A stretch of DNA of 64,000 nucleotides from Alphaproteobacteria bacterium LSUCC0684 (GTDB lineage Bacteria; Pseudomonadota; Alphaproteobacteria; Puniceispirillales; UBA1172). Both the position numbers and the translations under genes were made by a program. Below, in pieces: positions 1 through 9,534 of this stretch (positions are counted from its first letter, which is position 1; each line of letters opens with the position of its first letter). The DNA is taken from positions 2,513,001-2,577,000 of the forward strand of contig CP166130.1 of the NCBI GenBank assembly GCA_041228335.1, read 5' to 3'. The notes under the pieces were generated by a model that did no database searches, had not been told where the DNA came from, and saw nothing but the letters and a program-made list of their open reading frames with translations.

Positions 1-2
1 AT

Positions 3-596
3 GTAACCGGCGCCGAAACCATCGCTCAGGCGAAAGACAGGCTTCAAGAAATCGAACCTGATCTGATCCTGCTTGATGTCTCTCTGCCGGATGGCGACGG
101 CCGGGATGCCTGCCGGTGGATACGGGGGAAAGGATATACGATCCCGATCCTGATGCTCACCGCACAGGATGGAGAGCTTGATACGATCGAAGGGCTTGAG
201 GCCGGGGCCAATGACTATATCGCCAAGCCACTCAGGCTGGGAGAACTGATTGCCCGCATCAGGCTTCACCTTGATCAATATCAGGCGCGCGCCGATGCCC
301 GCATCACCATCGGAGCATTTGTTTTCAGCGCGGGCAGCAAGACACTCACCCATCGTGAAACCGCCAAGGATCTGTCCCTGACGGAAAAGGAAACCGCCAT
401 TATCAAATACCTTCTGAAACGAGAGGGGGCCGAGGTTGGCAAAGTCGAGCTGCTTGAAAATGTCTGGGGATATAACGAGCGCATCACCACCCACACGCTG
501 GAAACACATATATACCGGCTGCGGCAGAAAATTCATCTGATCGATGAAAGCCCGTTTCTTTTGACCCGGAACAAAGGCTATTGCCTCAGCCTTTGA
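3..596 (+). CDS. Two-component response regulator, OmpR/PhoB type (5' end cut by window)
   Basis: The gene runs in from outside the window; frame 3 is open from base 3. The visible 197 residues hold most of a receiver domain: the phospho-acceptor Asp in LLDVSLPDGDG (fragment residue 25), the conserved Thr in MLTAQD and the conserved Lys in AKPLR. A winged-helix DNA-binding domain follows (about residues 100-197), with LTEKETAIIKYLL and a C-terminal THTLETHIYRLRQKI recognition region. OmpR/PhoB proteins bind DNA as phosphorylated dimers. A partner kinase would lie upstream, outside the window, so the signal is unknown. Confidence 0.9.
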   Translation, partial: VTGAETIAQAKDRLQEIEPDLILLDVSLPDGDGRDACRWIRGKGYTIPILMLTAQDGELDTIEGLEAGANDYIAKPLRLGELIARIRLHLDQYQARADARITIGAFVFSAGSKTLTHRETAKDLSLTEKETAIIKYLLKREGAEVGKVELLENVWGYNERITTHTLETHIYRLRQKIHLIDESPFLLTRNKGYCLSL

Positions 597-627
597 CGAT
601 ATCAATTGGAAATGGGGAAAGATTAGC

Positions 628-702
628 TGGCTGGGGCGGTAGGATTCGAACCTACGGTACACGGTACCAAAAACCGCTGCCTTACCACTTGGCTACGCCC
701 CA
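628..702 (-). tRNA. tRNA-Gln (anticodon UUG)
   Basis: On the minus strand the sequence folds as a 75-nt tRNA. The acceptor strands TGGGGCG and CGCCCCA pair, the D-arm contains GCCAAGTGGTAAGGC, the anticodon loop reads TTTTTGGT with anticodon TTG, the T-loop is GGTTCGAATCC, and CCA is encoded (628-630). The anticodon and the U1-A72 type acceptor end match tRNA-Gln. It lies downstream of ispE on the same strand but has its own promoter. Confidence 0.97.
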
Positions 703-713
703 GCAAGCAACGC

Positions 714-742
714 AACATAGCGGCTTGCGATTAAGCGTTCAA
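714..742 (-). promoter_or_regulatory. Sigma-70-type promoter of tRNA-Gln
   Basis: On the minus strand a -35 element TTGAAC (737-742) is separated by exactly 17 bases from a -10 element TATGTT (714-719). The expected start lies a few bases upstream of the mature tRNA 5' end at 702. Spacing and position support a dedicated tRNA promoter; not tested. Confidence 0.65.
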
Positions 743-823
743 GTCACTTTATCGGATTTTTTTCATGCACCATTACGCTCGAGGATATAATCAGTGCCGG
801 GATGGCCTGATCGCCATTTTCCT

Positions 824-1747
824 TCAGGTTGAAATACCGCAAACACCGCCGGCCCAGCACCATCCCGGTATCTTTTCAGATGATTTCAGCGCCGATATGG
901 CAGCATCGGCATCGGTAAACAGAGCAAAGCAGGTAGCGCCGCTGCCGCTCATCCCCGATGCAATAAACCCGGGGCAGGATTTCATGGCGGTGAGGTCATC
1001 AAGGCTTTTGGCAATGCCCGGGGCAACCGTGATTGCCGGTAAAAGCAGATCATTGCCACCGGTGATCCAAGCGCCCAAGGCAGAAAGATTTGCTGATCCG
1101 GGAAAGGGATGAGGCGTTGAATAGAGTTTCTGGGGCGCATCGCAAGACCCATCATCAATGGCGCCGAACGCGGCAAACACATCTCTTGTGGCAACCTTGG
1201 TCCCATTATTTACAAGGACAATCCCAAGGTTTGTGATGGCGGGCAGCGGTTCAATCAGCTCCCCTATGCCGCGCATGCGCCACATCCCGCCCTCAACAGC
1301 CTTGAGGCAGACGGGCACATCGGCGCCAAGACCAAGGGCCATATCCGCAAGCGCGGCCGGAGCAAGAGGTGTTGGCGCAAGACGGTTGAGCAATCGCAGC
1401 ATGGCCGCTGCATCGCTTGATCCGCCACCTATTCCCGCCGCCACGGGCAGGTCTTTGCGAAGCGTAATCTCAAAAGCCTGGTTCCATCCCGTAGCACCCC
1501 GGAAAGCGGTCAGGCTTTGCCAGACACTGTTTTCAGCTCGCGGCGCATCAGCGAGGTCCTCAGCAAAATCACCGGTAATCTCCAGCTGATCGATATCGCC
1601 GGGCTTGAGGCTGATCCGATCGCCGATGGCGGCAAAAATCACGGCCGAATCAAGCATGTGATACCCGTCCTTCCGGCGGCCGGTAACCGCCAGCGTGAGG
1701 TTGATCTTGGCGGGGGCGGTTTCGTGGTGGGCAGGCGTGTTCGGCAT
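824..1747 (-). CDS. ispE: 4-diphosphocytidyl-2-C-methyl-D-erythritol kinase
   Basis: A 307-residue GHMP kinase. It phosphorylates CDP-methylerythritol with ATP in the non-mevalonate (MEP) isoprenoid pathway in the cytoplasm. The N-terminal APAKINLTL motif and the glycine-rich ATP loop LPVAAGIGGGSSDAAAML are clear, as is LGADVPVCL with the catalytic-region Asp. Length fits the family. Its ATG shares one base with the TGA of the upstream TPR gene (TGATG at 1745-1749), so the two are probably translationally coupled, although the partner has no known MEP role. Confidence 0.95.
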   Translation of the reverse strand: MPNTPAHHETAPAKINLTLAVTGRRKDGYHMLDSAVIFAAIGDRISLKPGDIDQLEITGDFAEDLADAPRAENSVWQSLTAFRGATGWNQAFEITLRKDLPVAAGIGGGSSDAAAMLRLLNRLAPTPLAPAALADMALGLGADVPVCLKAVEGGMWRMRGIGELIEPLPAITNLGIVLVNNGTKVATRDVFAAFGAIDDGSCDAPQKLYSTPHPFPGSANLSALGAWITGGNDLLLPAITVAPGIAKSLDDLTAMKSCPGFIASGMSGSGATCFALFTDADAAISALKSSEKIPGWCWAGGVCGIST

Positions 1748-3477
1748 CAGGGCTGTTCTGGCGGCGTCTCGGCACGGATCTTGTGCCGGATGGTTTCGAT
1801 ATCGGTATCTTCATTGGCATAAATGAGCGCCCTTTCCCAGTGAAACCTGGCCTCGCGGAGTCGCCCAAGTTTGGCATAGGCATCGCCCAGATGATCGGTG
1901 ATCACCGGATCAACAGGTTGTATCGTCACCGCCCTTTCAAGATAAAGGACAGCTTTGTCGTATTGGCCAAGTTTGAAATATCCCCATCCGAGGGAGTCGA
2001 CGAAATACCCGTTCTGTGGCTGCTTCTCCACGGCCTTGCGGATCATCCCGAGGGCTTCAACCGGGGCCTTGTCCTGTTCAAGCAGCCAGTAGCCAAAATA
2101 ATTGAGCGCGTAGGCATCGTTCGGATCAAGAGAAACAGCCTTGCGGAAGGCAACCTCGGCTTCGGTTTCGCGCCCAAGCCGATCAAGACATATTCCGCGA
2201 TAATAATGAAGCCGCCCATTGGTCGGATCAAGGTCAAGAGCAGTATCGTATTTGGGCAAGGCCATCTCATACCTGCCGCCCCATCGGTCGTTATCCGCGG
2301 ATTGCTGCCAGAGTGAGACGTTTTCAGCATCATTGCTGAGCAATTGGGTATAGATCTGTGCTGCGCCTTCCGTGCCACCCGGCTGGCGGCTCAGATGCCG
2401 GGCCGTCAATATCAGGCCAGGCTGAAGCCAGATGCTTGTCTGCGGCATTCTGGAAAGCTGCTGCTGCGCTTCCTCCGGATAGCCGAGCTGGAAAAGCTCC
2501 TGCCCCAGCATGTAGATCAGCCGGCCGTAATCTGCGTCGAGATACGAAGCAAGATGAAGACGTGCCAGCGGATGAATCTGCTTGCTGTCGTCGAGCTGGC
2601 TTGCTTCGATGACCGCATTGGCAAGAAGCTGGTTGCGGGTTGGCGGCGGGAACAGGGAAAGTGCACCGCTTTCAATGTCACGGCGCAGTCGCGGTTTGTC
2701 AAAAAGCGGACCAAGAGACGGGTCAAGCCGTCTCAAGGCCTCTTGCCCGGCCCCGCCACGGGCAAGGATCCCGGCCATGAGGATGCGGCTCGCAACAGGT
2801 GCCCCCTCCGTCTTCAGCACGTCGCGGGCAAAAGCAAGCGCGTCATCAGGTCGTTTGAGGTATTCCGCCATAAGGGCAGATTGTGATTTCAGGATGATGT
2901 CGGCACCGTGATGCTCAAGCGTGGCAAGATCGAGAAGTTGCGACAGACCGGCATCACCCTGGTCACGAAACGCCAGCGCCCAGGCCCCCAGTACGATGCC
3001 CAGCGGCTGGCTTGCCCGGTCAGCCCAGAGATGATCGGCAAGGACGTCAAGACCTTCCCAGTCCTCATTTCTGGCAGCGATCGCGGCGGCGGGTTCTCCC
3101 CCCAGTTCCAGCGGCCGGCTGATCTGCTCGATCCGGCTTGCTATGGCGGCGGCATTCTCGATCTGGCCGTTGATATAGAGCATCCGGAAGGACCGTTCGA
3201 GAAGTGTGAGATTTGACGGATCTTTCGCCAGCGCGGCGGTATAGCGCTCCGCCGCCTGAGGCAGGTCAAGATCATAACTTGCGATATGCGCGACCAGATA
3301 CGCCCCGGCATCAAGATTGTCCTGCGGGGATGTCTCAACGACGCTTGCCTCCGGCGCAACGGCAATAGATATCGAAGATGAAGTTGACCCTTCAATGTTC
3401 TCAGGACGCTGGCATGAACCGGTGGCCAGAACAAGCGCCGCCAGCAGAACGCAAAGGCCAGGCCGGGCGCGCGTCAT
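1747..3477 (-). CDS. TPR-repeat exported protein, probable lipoprotein
   Basis: About 576 residues from the chosen ATG, which places a basic n-region (MTRARPG) directly before a hydrophobic stretch ending LATGSC. That looks like a type II signal peptide, although -3 is Thr rather than Leu. The same frame stays open to 3546; M6/M7 near 3528 have a nearby GAGG and cannot be excluded. The rest is helical TPR repeats, for example YYRGICLDRLGRETEAEVAF and YFGYWLLEQDKAPVEALGMI in the C-terminal third. TPRs bind proteins; the family is a common unassigned alphaproteobacterial periplasmic or outer-membrane lipoprotein. It precedes ispE with a one-base overlap. Confidence 0.8.
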   Translation of the reverse strand: MTRARPGLCVLLAALVLATGSCQRPENIEGSTSSSISIAVAPEASVVETSPQDNLDAGAYLVAHIASYDLDLPQAAERYTAALAKDPSNLTLLERSFRMLYINGQIENAAAIASRIEQISRPLELGGEPAAAIAARNEDWEGLDVLADHLWADRASQPLGIVLGAWALAFRDQGDAGLSQLLDLATLEHHGADIILKSQSALMAEYLKRPDDALAFARDVLKTEGAPVASRILMAGILARGGAGQEALRRLDPSLGPLFDKPRLRRDIESGALSLFPPPTRNQLLANAVIEASQLDDSKQIHPLARLHLASYLDADYGRLIYMLGQELFQLGYPEEAQQQLSRMPQTSIWLQPGLILTARHLSRQPGGTEGAAQIYTQLLSNDAENVSLWQQSADNDRWGGRYEMALPKYDTALDLDPTNGRLHYYRGICLDRLGRETEAEVAFRKAVSLDPNDAYALNYFGYWLLEQDKAPVEALGMIRKAVEKQPQNGYFVDSLGWGYFKLGQYDKAVLYLERAVTIQPVDPVITDHLGDAYAKLGRLREARFHWERALIYANEDTDIETIRHKIRAETPPEQP

Positions 3478-3547
3478 TCTGCACCAGGGGGGTCGTGTGT
3501 CATCATTTGGGCGTTGACCGGGTTTCATCATCCTCGCATCCCTCATA

Positions 3548-3573
3548 CCAGACCAGCATAGGGGCTGGTCCGG
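3548..3573 (-). terminator. Strong stem-loop between ETF-QO and the TPR gene
   Basis: GACCAGC (3551-3557) and GCTGGTC (3564-3570) form a perfect 7-bp stem with a 6-nt loop, extended by CCA/CGG (one G-U) on the outside. It sits 18 bases past the stop of the ETF-QO gene. There is no U-tract, so it is at best a weak or processing-type terminator. It also makes the most upstream TPR start (3546) unlikely. Confidence 0.4.
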
Positions 3574-3591
3574 TCTCGGGTAAAGAGGTGA

Positions 3592-5220
3592 TTACATATT
3601 CGGGTAGGCTGGCCCGCCCCCGCCTTCCGGCGTGACCCAGGTGATATTCTGGGTGGGGTCCTTGATATCGCAGGTTTTACAGTGAACGCAGTTCTGCGCG
3701 TTGATCTGAAGCCTTGGATTGCTGCCATCGTCGTTGCGCACAATTTCATACACGCCTGCCGGGCAATAGCGTTGCTCCGGGGCATCGTAGATGGCAAGGT
3801 TGTGATCAACAGGTATCGAGGCGTCTTTCAGCTGCAGATGTGCCGGCTGGTTTTCCTCATGATTTGTTCCCGACAGATAGACCGAGGAATTGCGGTCGAA
3901 ACTGACCACATTATCCGGCTTCGGGTATTCGATCTTCGGCATCTGGTTTGCGGGCATGAGCGCTTTGTGGTCTTCATGGTGATGGAAGGTCCATGGGGCG
4001 CGTCCACGCAGGAGATAGGTGTCGATACCGGCATAGGCCATGCCGAACCAGAGCCCTTGCGAGAAGGCTGGCCTGATATTGCGCACCCGGTAGAGTTCAT
4101 CCCAGAGCCAGGAGCTTTCGATCTTCTCGCCATAGGATGCGGGTTCAAGGCCCTCGCCATCAATGGCCTCGAAGACCGCTTCTGCCGCCAGCATACCGGA
4201 TTTCATGGCCGTATGCGTACCCTTGATCTTGGGAACATTGAGAAAACCGGCCGTGCATCCCACCAGACATCCACCGGGGAAAGTCAGTTTCGGGATCGAC
4301 TGGAAGCCGCCTTCGTTGAGGGCGCGTGCACCATAGGAAACCCGGCGGCCTCCTTCAAAGACTTCCCGCACCTTTGGGTGCGTCTTGAAACGCTGGAATT
4401 CCTCGAATGGCGAAAGATGCGGGTTCTTGTAATCAAGCCCGATGACGTAGCCGACCGCAACCTGATTGCCGTTCAGATGATAGAGGAACGATCCGCCATA
4501 GACATCGCTTGAAACAGGCCAGCCCACCGAATGCCAGACTTTTCCGGGCTCGGATTTGGCCGGATCAATATCCCACAACTCCTTGATCCCGATCGCAAAG
4601 GTCTGGGGGTCCTTGCCTTCGCGCAGGTTGAATTTATCAAAAAGAGTTTTGGTCAGATGACCGCGGCAGCCTTCGGCGAAAATCGTCTGCTTGCCGAGGA
4701 GTTCCATTCCCGGCTCATAGCCGTCGGTTTTCTCGCCGTCCTTGCCGATACCCATATCGCCGGTGGCAATCCCGCGGACATGTCCGGCTTCGTCATAAAG
4801 GACTTCAGCAGCCGGGAAGCCGGGATAGATCTCAACGCCAAGGGCTTCGGCCTGTTCGGCCAGCCAGCGGCAGAAATTGCCAAGGCTGATGATGTAATTG
4901 CCGTGGTTGTTCATCTGCGGCGGGGTTGGCAGCCGGAACGAGCTTTTTTCCGTGAGGAACATGAACCGATCTTCGGTCACCGGCGTGTCGAGCGGCGCGC
5001 CAAGGTCTTTCCAGTCAGGCAGAAGTTCATTGAGGGTCCGCGGTTCAAGAACAGCACCGGACAGGATATGCGCCCCCACTTCTGCGCCTTTCTCGATCAG
5101 GCAGACATTGAGCTCGCGCCCGGCATCATTGGCAAGTTGCTTAAGGCGGATGGCAGCAGACAGGCCAGATGGCCCGCCGCCGACGATCACCACATCAAAT
5201 TCCATGGATTCGCGTTCCAT
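3592..5220 (-). CDS. Electron transfer flavoprotein:ubiquinone oxidoreductase
   Basis: A 542-residue membrane-associated flavoprotein that passes electrons from ETF (fatty-acid, amino-acid and choline-type oxidations) to ubiquinone. The N-terminal FAD dinucleotide fold is [16 protein letters not shown] (residues 8-23). The C-terminus has the [4Fe-4S] ligands: one Cys in RYCPAGVYE and three in [13 protein letters not shown], ending [17 protein letters not shown], the family's characteristic tail. Start at 5220 is supported by GGGAGAG just upstream; M6 is an alternative. It is divergent from the uracil-DNA glycosylase gene across about 165 bases. Confidence 0.96.
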   Translation of the reverse strand: MERESMEFDVVIVGGGPSGLSAAIRLKQLANDAGRELNVCLIEKGAEVGAHILSGAVLEPRTLNELLPDWKDLGAPLDTPVTEDRFMFLTEKSSFRLPTPPQMNNHGNYIISLGNFCRWLAEQAEALGVEIYPGFPAAEVLYDEAGHVRGIATGDMGIGKDGEKTDGYEPGMELLGKQTIFAEGCRGHLTKTLFDKFNLREGKDPQTFAIGIKELWDIDPAKSEPGKVWHSVGWPVSSDVYGGSFLYHLNGNQVAVGYVIGLDYKNPHLSPFEEFQRFKTHPKVREVFEGGRRVSYGARALNEGGFQSIPKLTFPGGCLVGCTAGFLNVPKIKGTHTAMKSGMLAAEAVFEAIDGEGLEPASYGEKIESSWLWDELYRVRNIRPAFSQGLWFGMAYAGIDTYLLRGRAPWTFHHHEDHKALMPANQMPKIEYPKPDNVVSFDRNSSVYLSGTNHEENQPAHLQLKDASIPVDHNLAIYDAPEQRYCPAGVYEIVRNDDGSNPRLQINAQNCVHCKTCDIKDPTQNITWVTPEGGGGPAYPNM

Positions 5221-5385
5221 GTTCTCTCTCCCGTTGCCTGGCCTGGTTGAGCTGCTTGCGTATCAGGCCGGATAGTTTAAAAGACAGGCAGTGAAGACAA
5301 GCTTGCACAACCGGTATCACCCATTACATTCTATATACTAGCTTGCATGGCTTGTGCAAATCGCCATTACCGGACAGAAAATATC

Positions 5386-6213
5386 ATGATGACGCCTCAA
5401 AAAGACCGGAAACTGAGCCAGGCGGAAATGCTGGAAATGCTCCGGCTTCAGGTCGAGGCCGGGGCGGATGAGTGTATTCTTGATCAACCTTCCATCCCTG
5501 CTGCCGCCGGAGATGAGGCAAGAGAAGCCGCAAGCCCCATGGCTTCGGCCCCTTCCGGGGCGGCGCCTGCACCCTGCACCCCATCTGTCGCAAGCCCATC
5601 CAGTCCAGGTCTGCCGCTTGCCCCAGAGGGGTTTGAGACGGCCGAAACCCTTGATGCGCTGAGAGATGCCTGCGCCGCATTTGAAGGATGTGATCTCAAG
5701 AAAACCGCAACCAACATGGTGTTTGCGGATGGCAATCCTGAGGCAAAGGTCATGCTGATCGGCGAAGCTCCGGGCGCGGATGAGGACCGTCAGGGCAAGC
5801 CCTTTGTCGGGGTCAGCGGCCAGTTGCTTGACCGGATGCTTGCCTCTATCGGCCTTGACCGCAGCCAGGTCTATATCACCAATATCCTTCTCTGGCGTCC
5901 GCCGGGAAACCGGACCCCGACCACCGAGGAAATCGCGCTTTTTCTGCCCATTATCCGGCGTCATATTCAGCTTGTTGCCCCGCAGGTTCTGGTAACGCTT
6001 GGCGGGTCAGCTTCAAAAGCCCTCCTGGGCACGTCCACGGGAATCCTCAAATTAAGAGGCCGGTGGCATGGGTTCGACGATGGGGCTGGAAGAGAAATTC
6101 CTCTTCTGCCAACCCTGCATCCAGCCTATCTGCTTCGCACCCCTGGACAGAAAGCCCTTTCCTGGCACGATCTCCGCCTTCTTCGTCGCCAGTTGGCTGA
6201 AGATGGATCTTGA
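5386..6213 (+). CDS. Uracil-DNA glycosylase, family 4-like
   Basis: About 275 residues. It should excise uracil from DNA in base-excision repair. Visible motifs are TATNMVFADGNPEAKVMLIG, then GEAPGADEDRQGKPF (catalytic motif A), WRPPGNRTPT, and TLHPAYLLR (motif B). The N-terminal third is Ala/Pro-rich linker after a helix (LSQAEMLEMLRLQVEAGAD). Oddity: classical family-4 enzymes use four Cys for a 4Fe-4S cluster; only the first pair (CAAFEGC) is present, and the third position is Trp in LLWRPPGN. The start is uncertain, as the frame is open to 5347 and no clear ribosome site is seen. Confidence 0.88.
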   Translation: MMTPQKDRKLSQAEMLEMLRLQVEAGADECILDQPSIPAAAGDEAREAASPMASAPSGAAPAPCTPSVASPSSPGLPLAPEGFETAETLDALRDACAAFEGCDLKKTATNMVFADGNPEAKVMLIGEAPGADEDRQGKPFVGVSGQLLDRMLASIGLDRSQVYITNILLWRPPGNRTPTTEEIALFLPIIRRHIQLVAPQVLVTLGGSASKALLGTSTGILKLRGRWHGFDDGAGREIPLLPTLHPAYLLRTPGQKALSWHDLRLLRRQLAEDGS

Positions 6214-6332
6214 TCTATATGGGCGGGATGAAACCGGCAGGATAAAAAATCTACGCTTTCGGTTGATTGACCAACCGGATGATGCGTAGACTGTTTGGAC
6301 ATCAGTACCATGAATACAGAGATTATTACCGA

Positions 6333-8159
6333 ATGAGCCATCGTCGCCTTACGTTGCTGTGTGCTTCAATCTGGCTTGTGCTTGGCATTGCCTGGGGTGG
6401 AATTGTCCCGGGCGGGGAAGCGGTGGCCAAGGAAACCGTGCCCTTTTTGCCCCAGTCAATATCCCTGCCGACACCGCTCAGCCCGGCCGACGCAGATCGC
6501 TACCGGAAAATCTTTGATCTCCAGCAGGATAAAAAATGGAAGGAAGCGGACAAGATCATCGACGCGCTCGAGGATGATTTGCTGCTGGGGCGCGTTCTCT
6601 CGCAACGCTACCTGCACCCAACCGGCTGGCGGTCCACCTACAAGCAGCTGCGCGACTGGCTTCTTGAATACAGTGATCATCCCGCCGCGAGCCGGATTTC
6701 CTGGCTAGCGCAAAAACGCCGCCCCGCCAACGCCAAACCTCTGCCTGATCCCAAAAGCGGATATCTCAATGGTTATGGCAGAACATCATTGGGCCGGCAC
6801 TATGTCACAATCCCTGAATCTTCACAGGGGCGGGCATCTCCAGCCAAGACAAGATCGATCGCAAGAGATATCCGGCGCCGTATCCGTTCCGGCTGGCCGA
6901 GCGGTGCTGTAAGTCTCCTGACCCAGGAAAATCTGCGCTACCTGACCAAATTCGAGGAAGGTGTGTTACGGGCAGATATCGCCCATGGCTATTTCATCTA
7001 TGGCAAGGATCTGAAAGCAATATCGCTGGCCAAGCAGGCAATTGCCCTTGGCGGGGCATCTGTTCATCAGGCGTATTGGACAGCCGGTATCGCCGCCTGG
7101 CGGCATGGAAATATCGACCTTGCCATGACCTTTCTCCGGACATTGGCCGATCATGAAGATGCTCCCGCAGCGCTGGTGAGCAGCGCGGCCTTTTGGGCCA
7201 GCCGCGGTGCCCTCCGTAAAGGTGAGGTTCAGGAAAGTTTCCGCTTTCTCGATATCGCCGCCCGGCATCAGGATACATTTTACGGAACTCTTGCCGCCGA
7301 AGCTCTGGGGCAGGATATCCGCCTTGATTTTACCCTGCCGGAAATGGATCCGGCGTTCATCGCCTGGCTTTCCGATCAGCCCGGCGGTCGGCGGACATTC
7401 GCTCTTCTTCAGGTTGGCGAAACCTACCACGCCAGCCGCGAGCTCAGGTATCTGTGGAAGGAAATGAACTGGGAACAGCGCCATCAGGTGATGGCACTGG
7501 CGGCCCATACCCATATGGCCGGTCTGTCTTTTCGGGCCGCGGATATCTTCCGGCGCGAAATCGGCGAGACATGGTATGGCGCGCTCTACCCGGTCCCTGA
7601 TTTTGAAACCAGCGCACCGATCCGGGTGGATCAGGCATTGCTTCTGGCGGTGATGCGGCAGGAATCCGGCTTTAACCCGCGGGCAAAATCATGGGCAAAG
7701 GCAAGTGGCCTGATGCAGCTGATGCCCGCAACCGCGGCGTTCATTGCCCGGGACCGCCGCTTCCGTGATACCAAGCGGCATGATCTGATGGTGCCTGAAA
7801 TCAATATCAGGCTGGGGGAGGAATATATCCTTCACCTTCTTGAAGAGCCGCTTATTCAGGATGATCTTGTGCGCCTCTTGGCCGCCTATAATGGCGGGCC
7901 CGGCAATCTGAGGAAATGGACAAAGAATATCAATCATGGTGGTGATACCCTGATGCTGCTTGAATCCCTGCCGTCCAGGGAAACCCGGTTCTACGTCAAG
8001 AACGTGATGACCAATCTGTGGATCTACCGCAAGCGGCTTGGCCAGGATGCAAGATCGGTGGCATCGCTGGCTTCTGGCAAGGTGGCCGAATATTCACCAT
8101 TTGCATTCAACGGCGGGGCCCATTGCATGCTGACACGACTGTCGGAACGCTGCCGTTGA
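6333..8159 (+). CDS. Soluble lytic murein transglycosylase
   Basis: About 608 residues; the frame is open to 6267 but the ATG at 6333 gives a proper signal peptide (MSHRRLTLLCASIWLVLGIA...EAVA). A long alpha-helical superhelical region like Slt70 precedes a C-terminal SLT domain with VMRQESGFNPRAKSWAKASG (catalytic Glu in RQESGF), LMQLMPATA and LLAAYNGGPGN. It cleaves the MurNAc-GlcNAc bond of peptidoglycan in the periplasm, forming 1,6-anhydro ends. moaB follows 10 bases later. Confidence 0.93.
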   Translation: MSHRRLTLLCASIWLVLGIAWGGIVPGGEAVAKETVPFLPQSISLPTPLSPADADRYRKIFDLQQDKKWKEADKIIDALEDDLLLGRVLSQRYLHPTGWRSTYKQLRDWLLEYSDHPAASRISWLAQKRRPANAKPLPDPKSGYLNGYGRTSLGRHYVTIPESSQGRASPAKTRSIARDIRRRIRSGWPSGAVSLLTQENLRYLTKFEEGVLRADIAHGYFIYGKDLKAISLAKQAIALGGASVHQAYWTAGIAAWRHGNIDLAMTFLRTLADHEDAPAALVSSAAFWASRGALRKGEVQESFRFLDIAARHQDTFYGTLAAEALGQDIRLDFTLPEMDPAFIAWLSDQPGGRRTFALLQVGETYHASRELRYLWKEMNWEQRHQVMALAAHTHMAGLSFRAADIFRREIGETWYGALYPVPDFETSAPIRVDQALLLAVMRQESGFNPRAKSWAKASGLMQLMPATAAFIARDRRFRDTKRHDLMVPEINIRLGEEYILHLLEEPLIQDDLVRLLAAYNGGPGNLRKWTKNINHGGDTLMLLESLPSRETRFYVKNVMTNLWIYRKRLGQDARSVASLASGKVAEYSPFAFNGGAHCMLTRLSERCR

Positions 8160-8169
8160 GGGGGAAGAG

Positions 8170-8724
8170 ATGACAGGAAAAATCGATGAAACCATCCCGT
8201 TTCAGCCCATCGGGATCGCGGTGATGACGGTTTCGGATACGCGCACCAGGAATGATGACAAATCCGGTGATCTGCTGGTCGAACGAATACTCGATGCCGG
8301 GCATGCCCTGATCAGCCGGACGATCGTCCATGATGACATAGATGAAATCCGGGCCATGCTGGACGTCTGGATCAAGGATCCGGAGATCGACTGCGTCATT
8401 TCCACCGGCGGCACCGGTGTGACAGGACGTGACGTGACCCCCGAAGCCCTCAAAGGGGTTTTTGAGAAGGAAATCGAAGGTTTTGGTGAGATGTTCCGCT
8501 GGTTGAGTTTTGGCAAGATCGGCACCTCGGCGTTGCAGAGCCGGGCCATCGGCGGGGTTGCTGGCGGCACCTATATCTTCGCCTTGCCCGGATCTCCTTC
8601 CGCCTGCCGCGACGGCTGGGACCAGATTCTCAAATGGCAGCTGGATATCCGGCACCAGCCCTGCAACTTTGTTGAGATCATGCCGCGGCTGATGGAAAGC
8701 GGGATCGGTGGCCGGAAAAGCTGA
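8170..8724 (+). CDS. moaB: Molybdenum cofactor biosynthesis protein B (MoaB/MogA family)
   Basis: 184 residues with the MoCF-binding fold: IAVMTVSDTRTRNDDKSGD near the N-terminus, the substrate loop STGGTGVTGRDVTPEAL and FALPGSPSACRDGWDQIL. Family members adenylate molybdopterin before metal insertion, or play a supporting part in that route. GGGGAAGAG provides a ribosome site. Its 3' end overlaps the probable GTG start of rnhB by 17 bases. Confidence 0.93.
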   Translation: MTGKIDETIPFQPIGIAVMTVSDTRTRNDDKSGDLLVERILDAGHALISRTIVHDDIDEIRAMLDVWIKDPEIDCVISTGGTGVTGRDVTPEALKGVFEKEIEGFGEMFRWLSFGKIGTSALQSRAIGGVAGGTYIFALPGSPSACRDGWDQILKWQLDIRHQPCNFVEIMPRLMESGIGGRKS

Positions 8725-9436
8725 CCGGCTGTCCGGACCTGATTTTCATCTTGAAGAGCAGGCACTTGGTGACCCGGGCGAAGATCTTTTTGCTGCGGCG
8801 TTGCCGAAGATGGTGATCGGCATTGATGAAGCTGGCCGAGGCCCCTGGGCTGGCCCCGTCACCGCCGCCGCGGCATGGATCAATCCTGAATCTGCTGGCG
8901 ATCTTCCGGCTGGACTGAACGATTCAAAGACACTTTCGGCAAAGAAGAGGGCAGCGCTATGGCGCGGGCTGCAAGAGCTTGCTGAAAATCCGGCAATGTT
9001 TCGGGTTCATGTGTCATCGGTTGATGCGGCGACAATCGATCAGATGGGGATTCTTCCCGCCACCTTTCGGGCTATGGAAACGGCCCTTTCCGGTCTTGGG
9101 TTTATGGAGAAAAATCTCCATGTTCTTGTTGATGGCTCGCTGGCACCGCCGTTTCCGGTGGTCCGTTCTGCGCAATCCCTTACCGTTCAACCGGTGGTGA
9201 AAGGCGACAGCCGGTCGCTCAGCATCGCGGCGGCATCCATCGCCGCCAAGGAAACCCGTGACGCCATCATGAGAGAGCTCGATCAGTCCTGGCCTCAATA
9301 TGGATGGCGGAAAAACATGGGATACGGCACCCTGCCCCATGCCGAAACACTGGCAAGCCAGGGGCCCTGCCTGCATCATCGCCTCACGTTCCGGCCGGTG
9401 GCACGCGCCGCCGCTCGCCATGGCTATACCAGATAA
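8708..9436 (+). CDS. rnhB: Ribonuclease HII
   Basis: 242 residues from a GTG. It removes ribonucleotides and RNA primers from DNA. Active-site blocks are VIGIDEAGRGPWAGPV (Asp and Glu), LNDSKTLSAKKR, VLVDGS and YGTLPHAETL. The GTG at 8708 is preferred over the ATG at 8813 because PDFHLEEQAL resembles the usual RNase HII N-terminus before the DEAGRG strand. The terminal HRLTF differs slightly from the usual HRRSF. Confidence 0.92.
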   Translation: MAGKADRLSGPDFHLEEQALGDPGEDLFAAALPKMVIGIDEAGRGPWAGPVTAAAAWINPESAGDLPAGLNDSKTLSAKKRAALWRGLQELAENPAMFRVHVSSVDAATIDQMGILPATFRAMETALSGLGFMEKNLHVLVDGSLAPPFPVVRSAQSLTVQPVVKGDSRSLSIAAASIAAKETRDAIMRELDQSWPQYGWRKNMGYGTLPHAETLASQGPCLHHRLTFRPVARAAARHGYTR

Positions 9437-9510
9437 AGGTATCGGGCCTGCCGCCAACACCATATATAGAAATCACTTTCACTTCATGTTTTAAAGCATT
9501 GACGAATAAT

Positions 9511-9515
9511 GATTC
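9511..9515. promoter_or_regulatory. GANTC methylation site in the ccrM leader
   Basis: GATTC lies 20 bases upstream of the probable ccrM start, in the 98-base gap after rnhB. It is the recognition site of the encoded methylase. In Caulobacter, methylation of GANTC sites at its own promoter restricts ccrM transcription; a similar loop here is inference. One five-base site is easily found by chance. Confidence 0.35.
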
Positions 9516-9534
9516 TTCGGCAAATCATTGCTTC

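Noticed and set aside
8813-9436. Internal ATG of rnhB as the true start
   Set aside because: It would remove the PDFHLEEQAL segment that resembles the usual RNase HII N-terminus.
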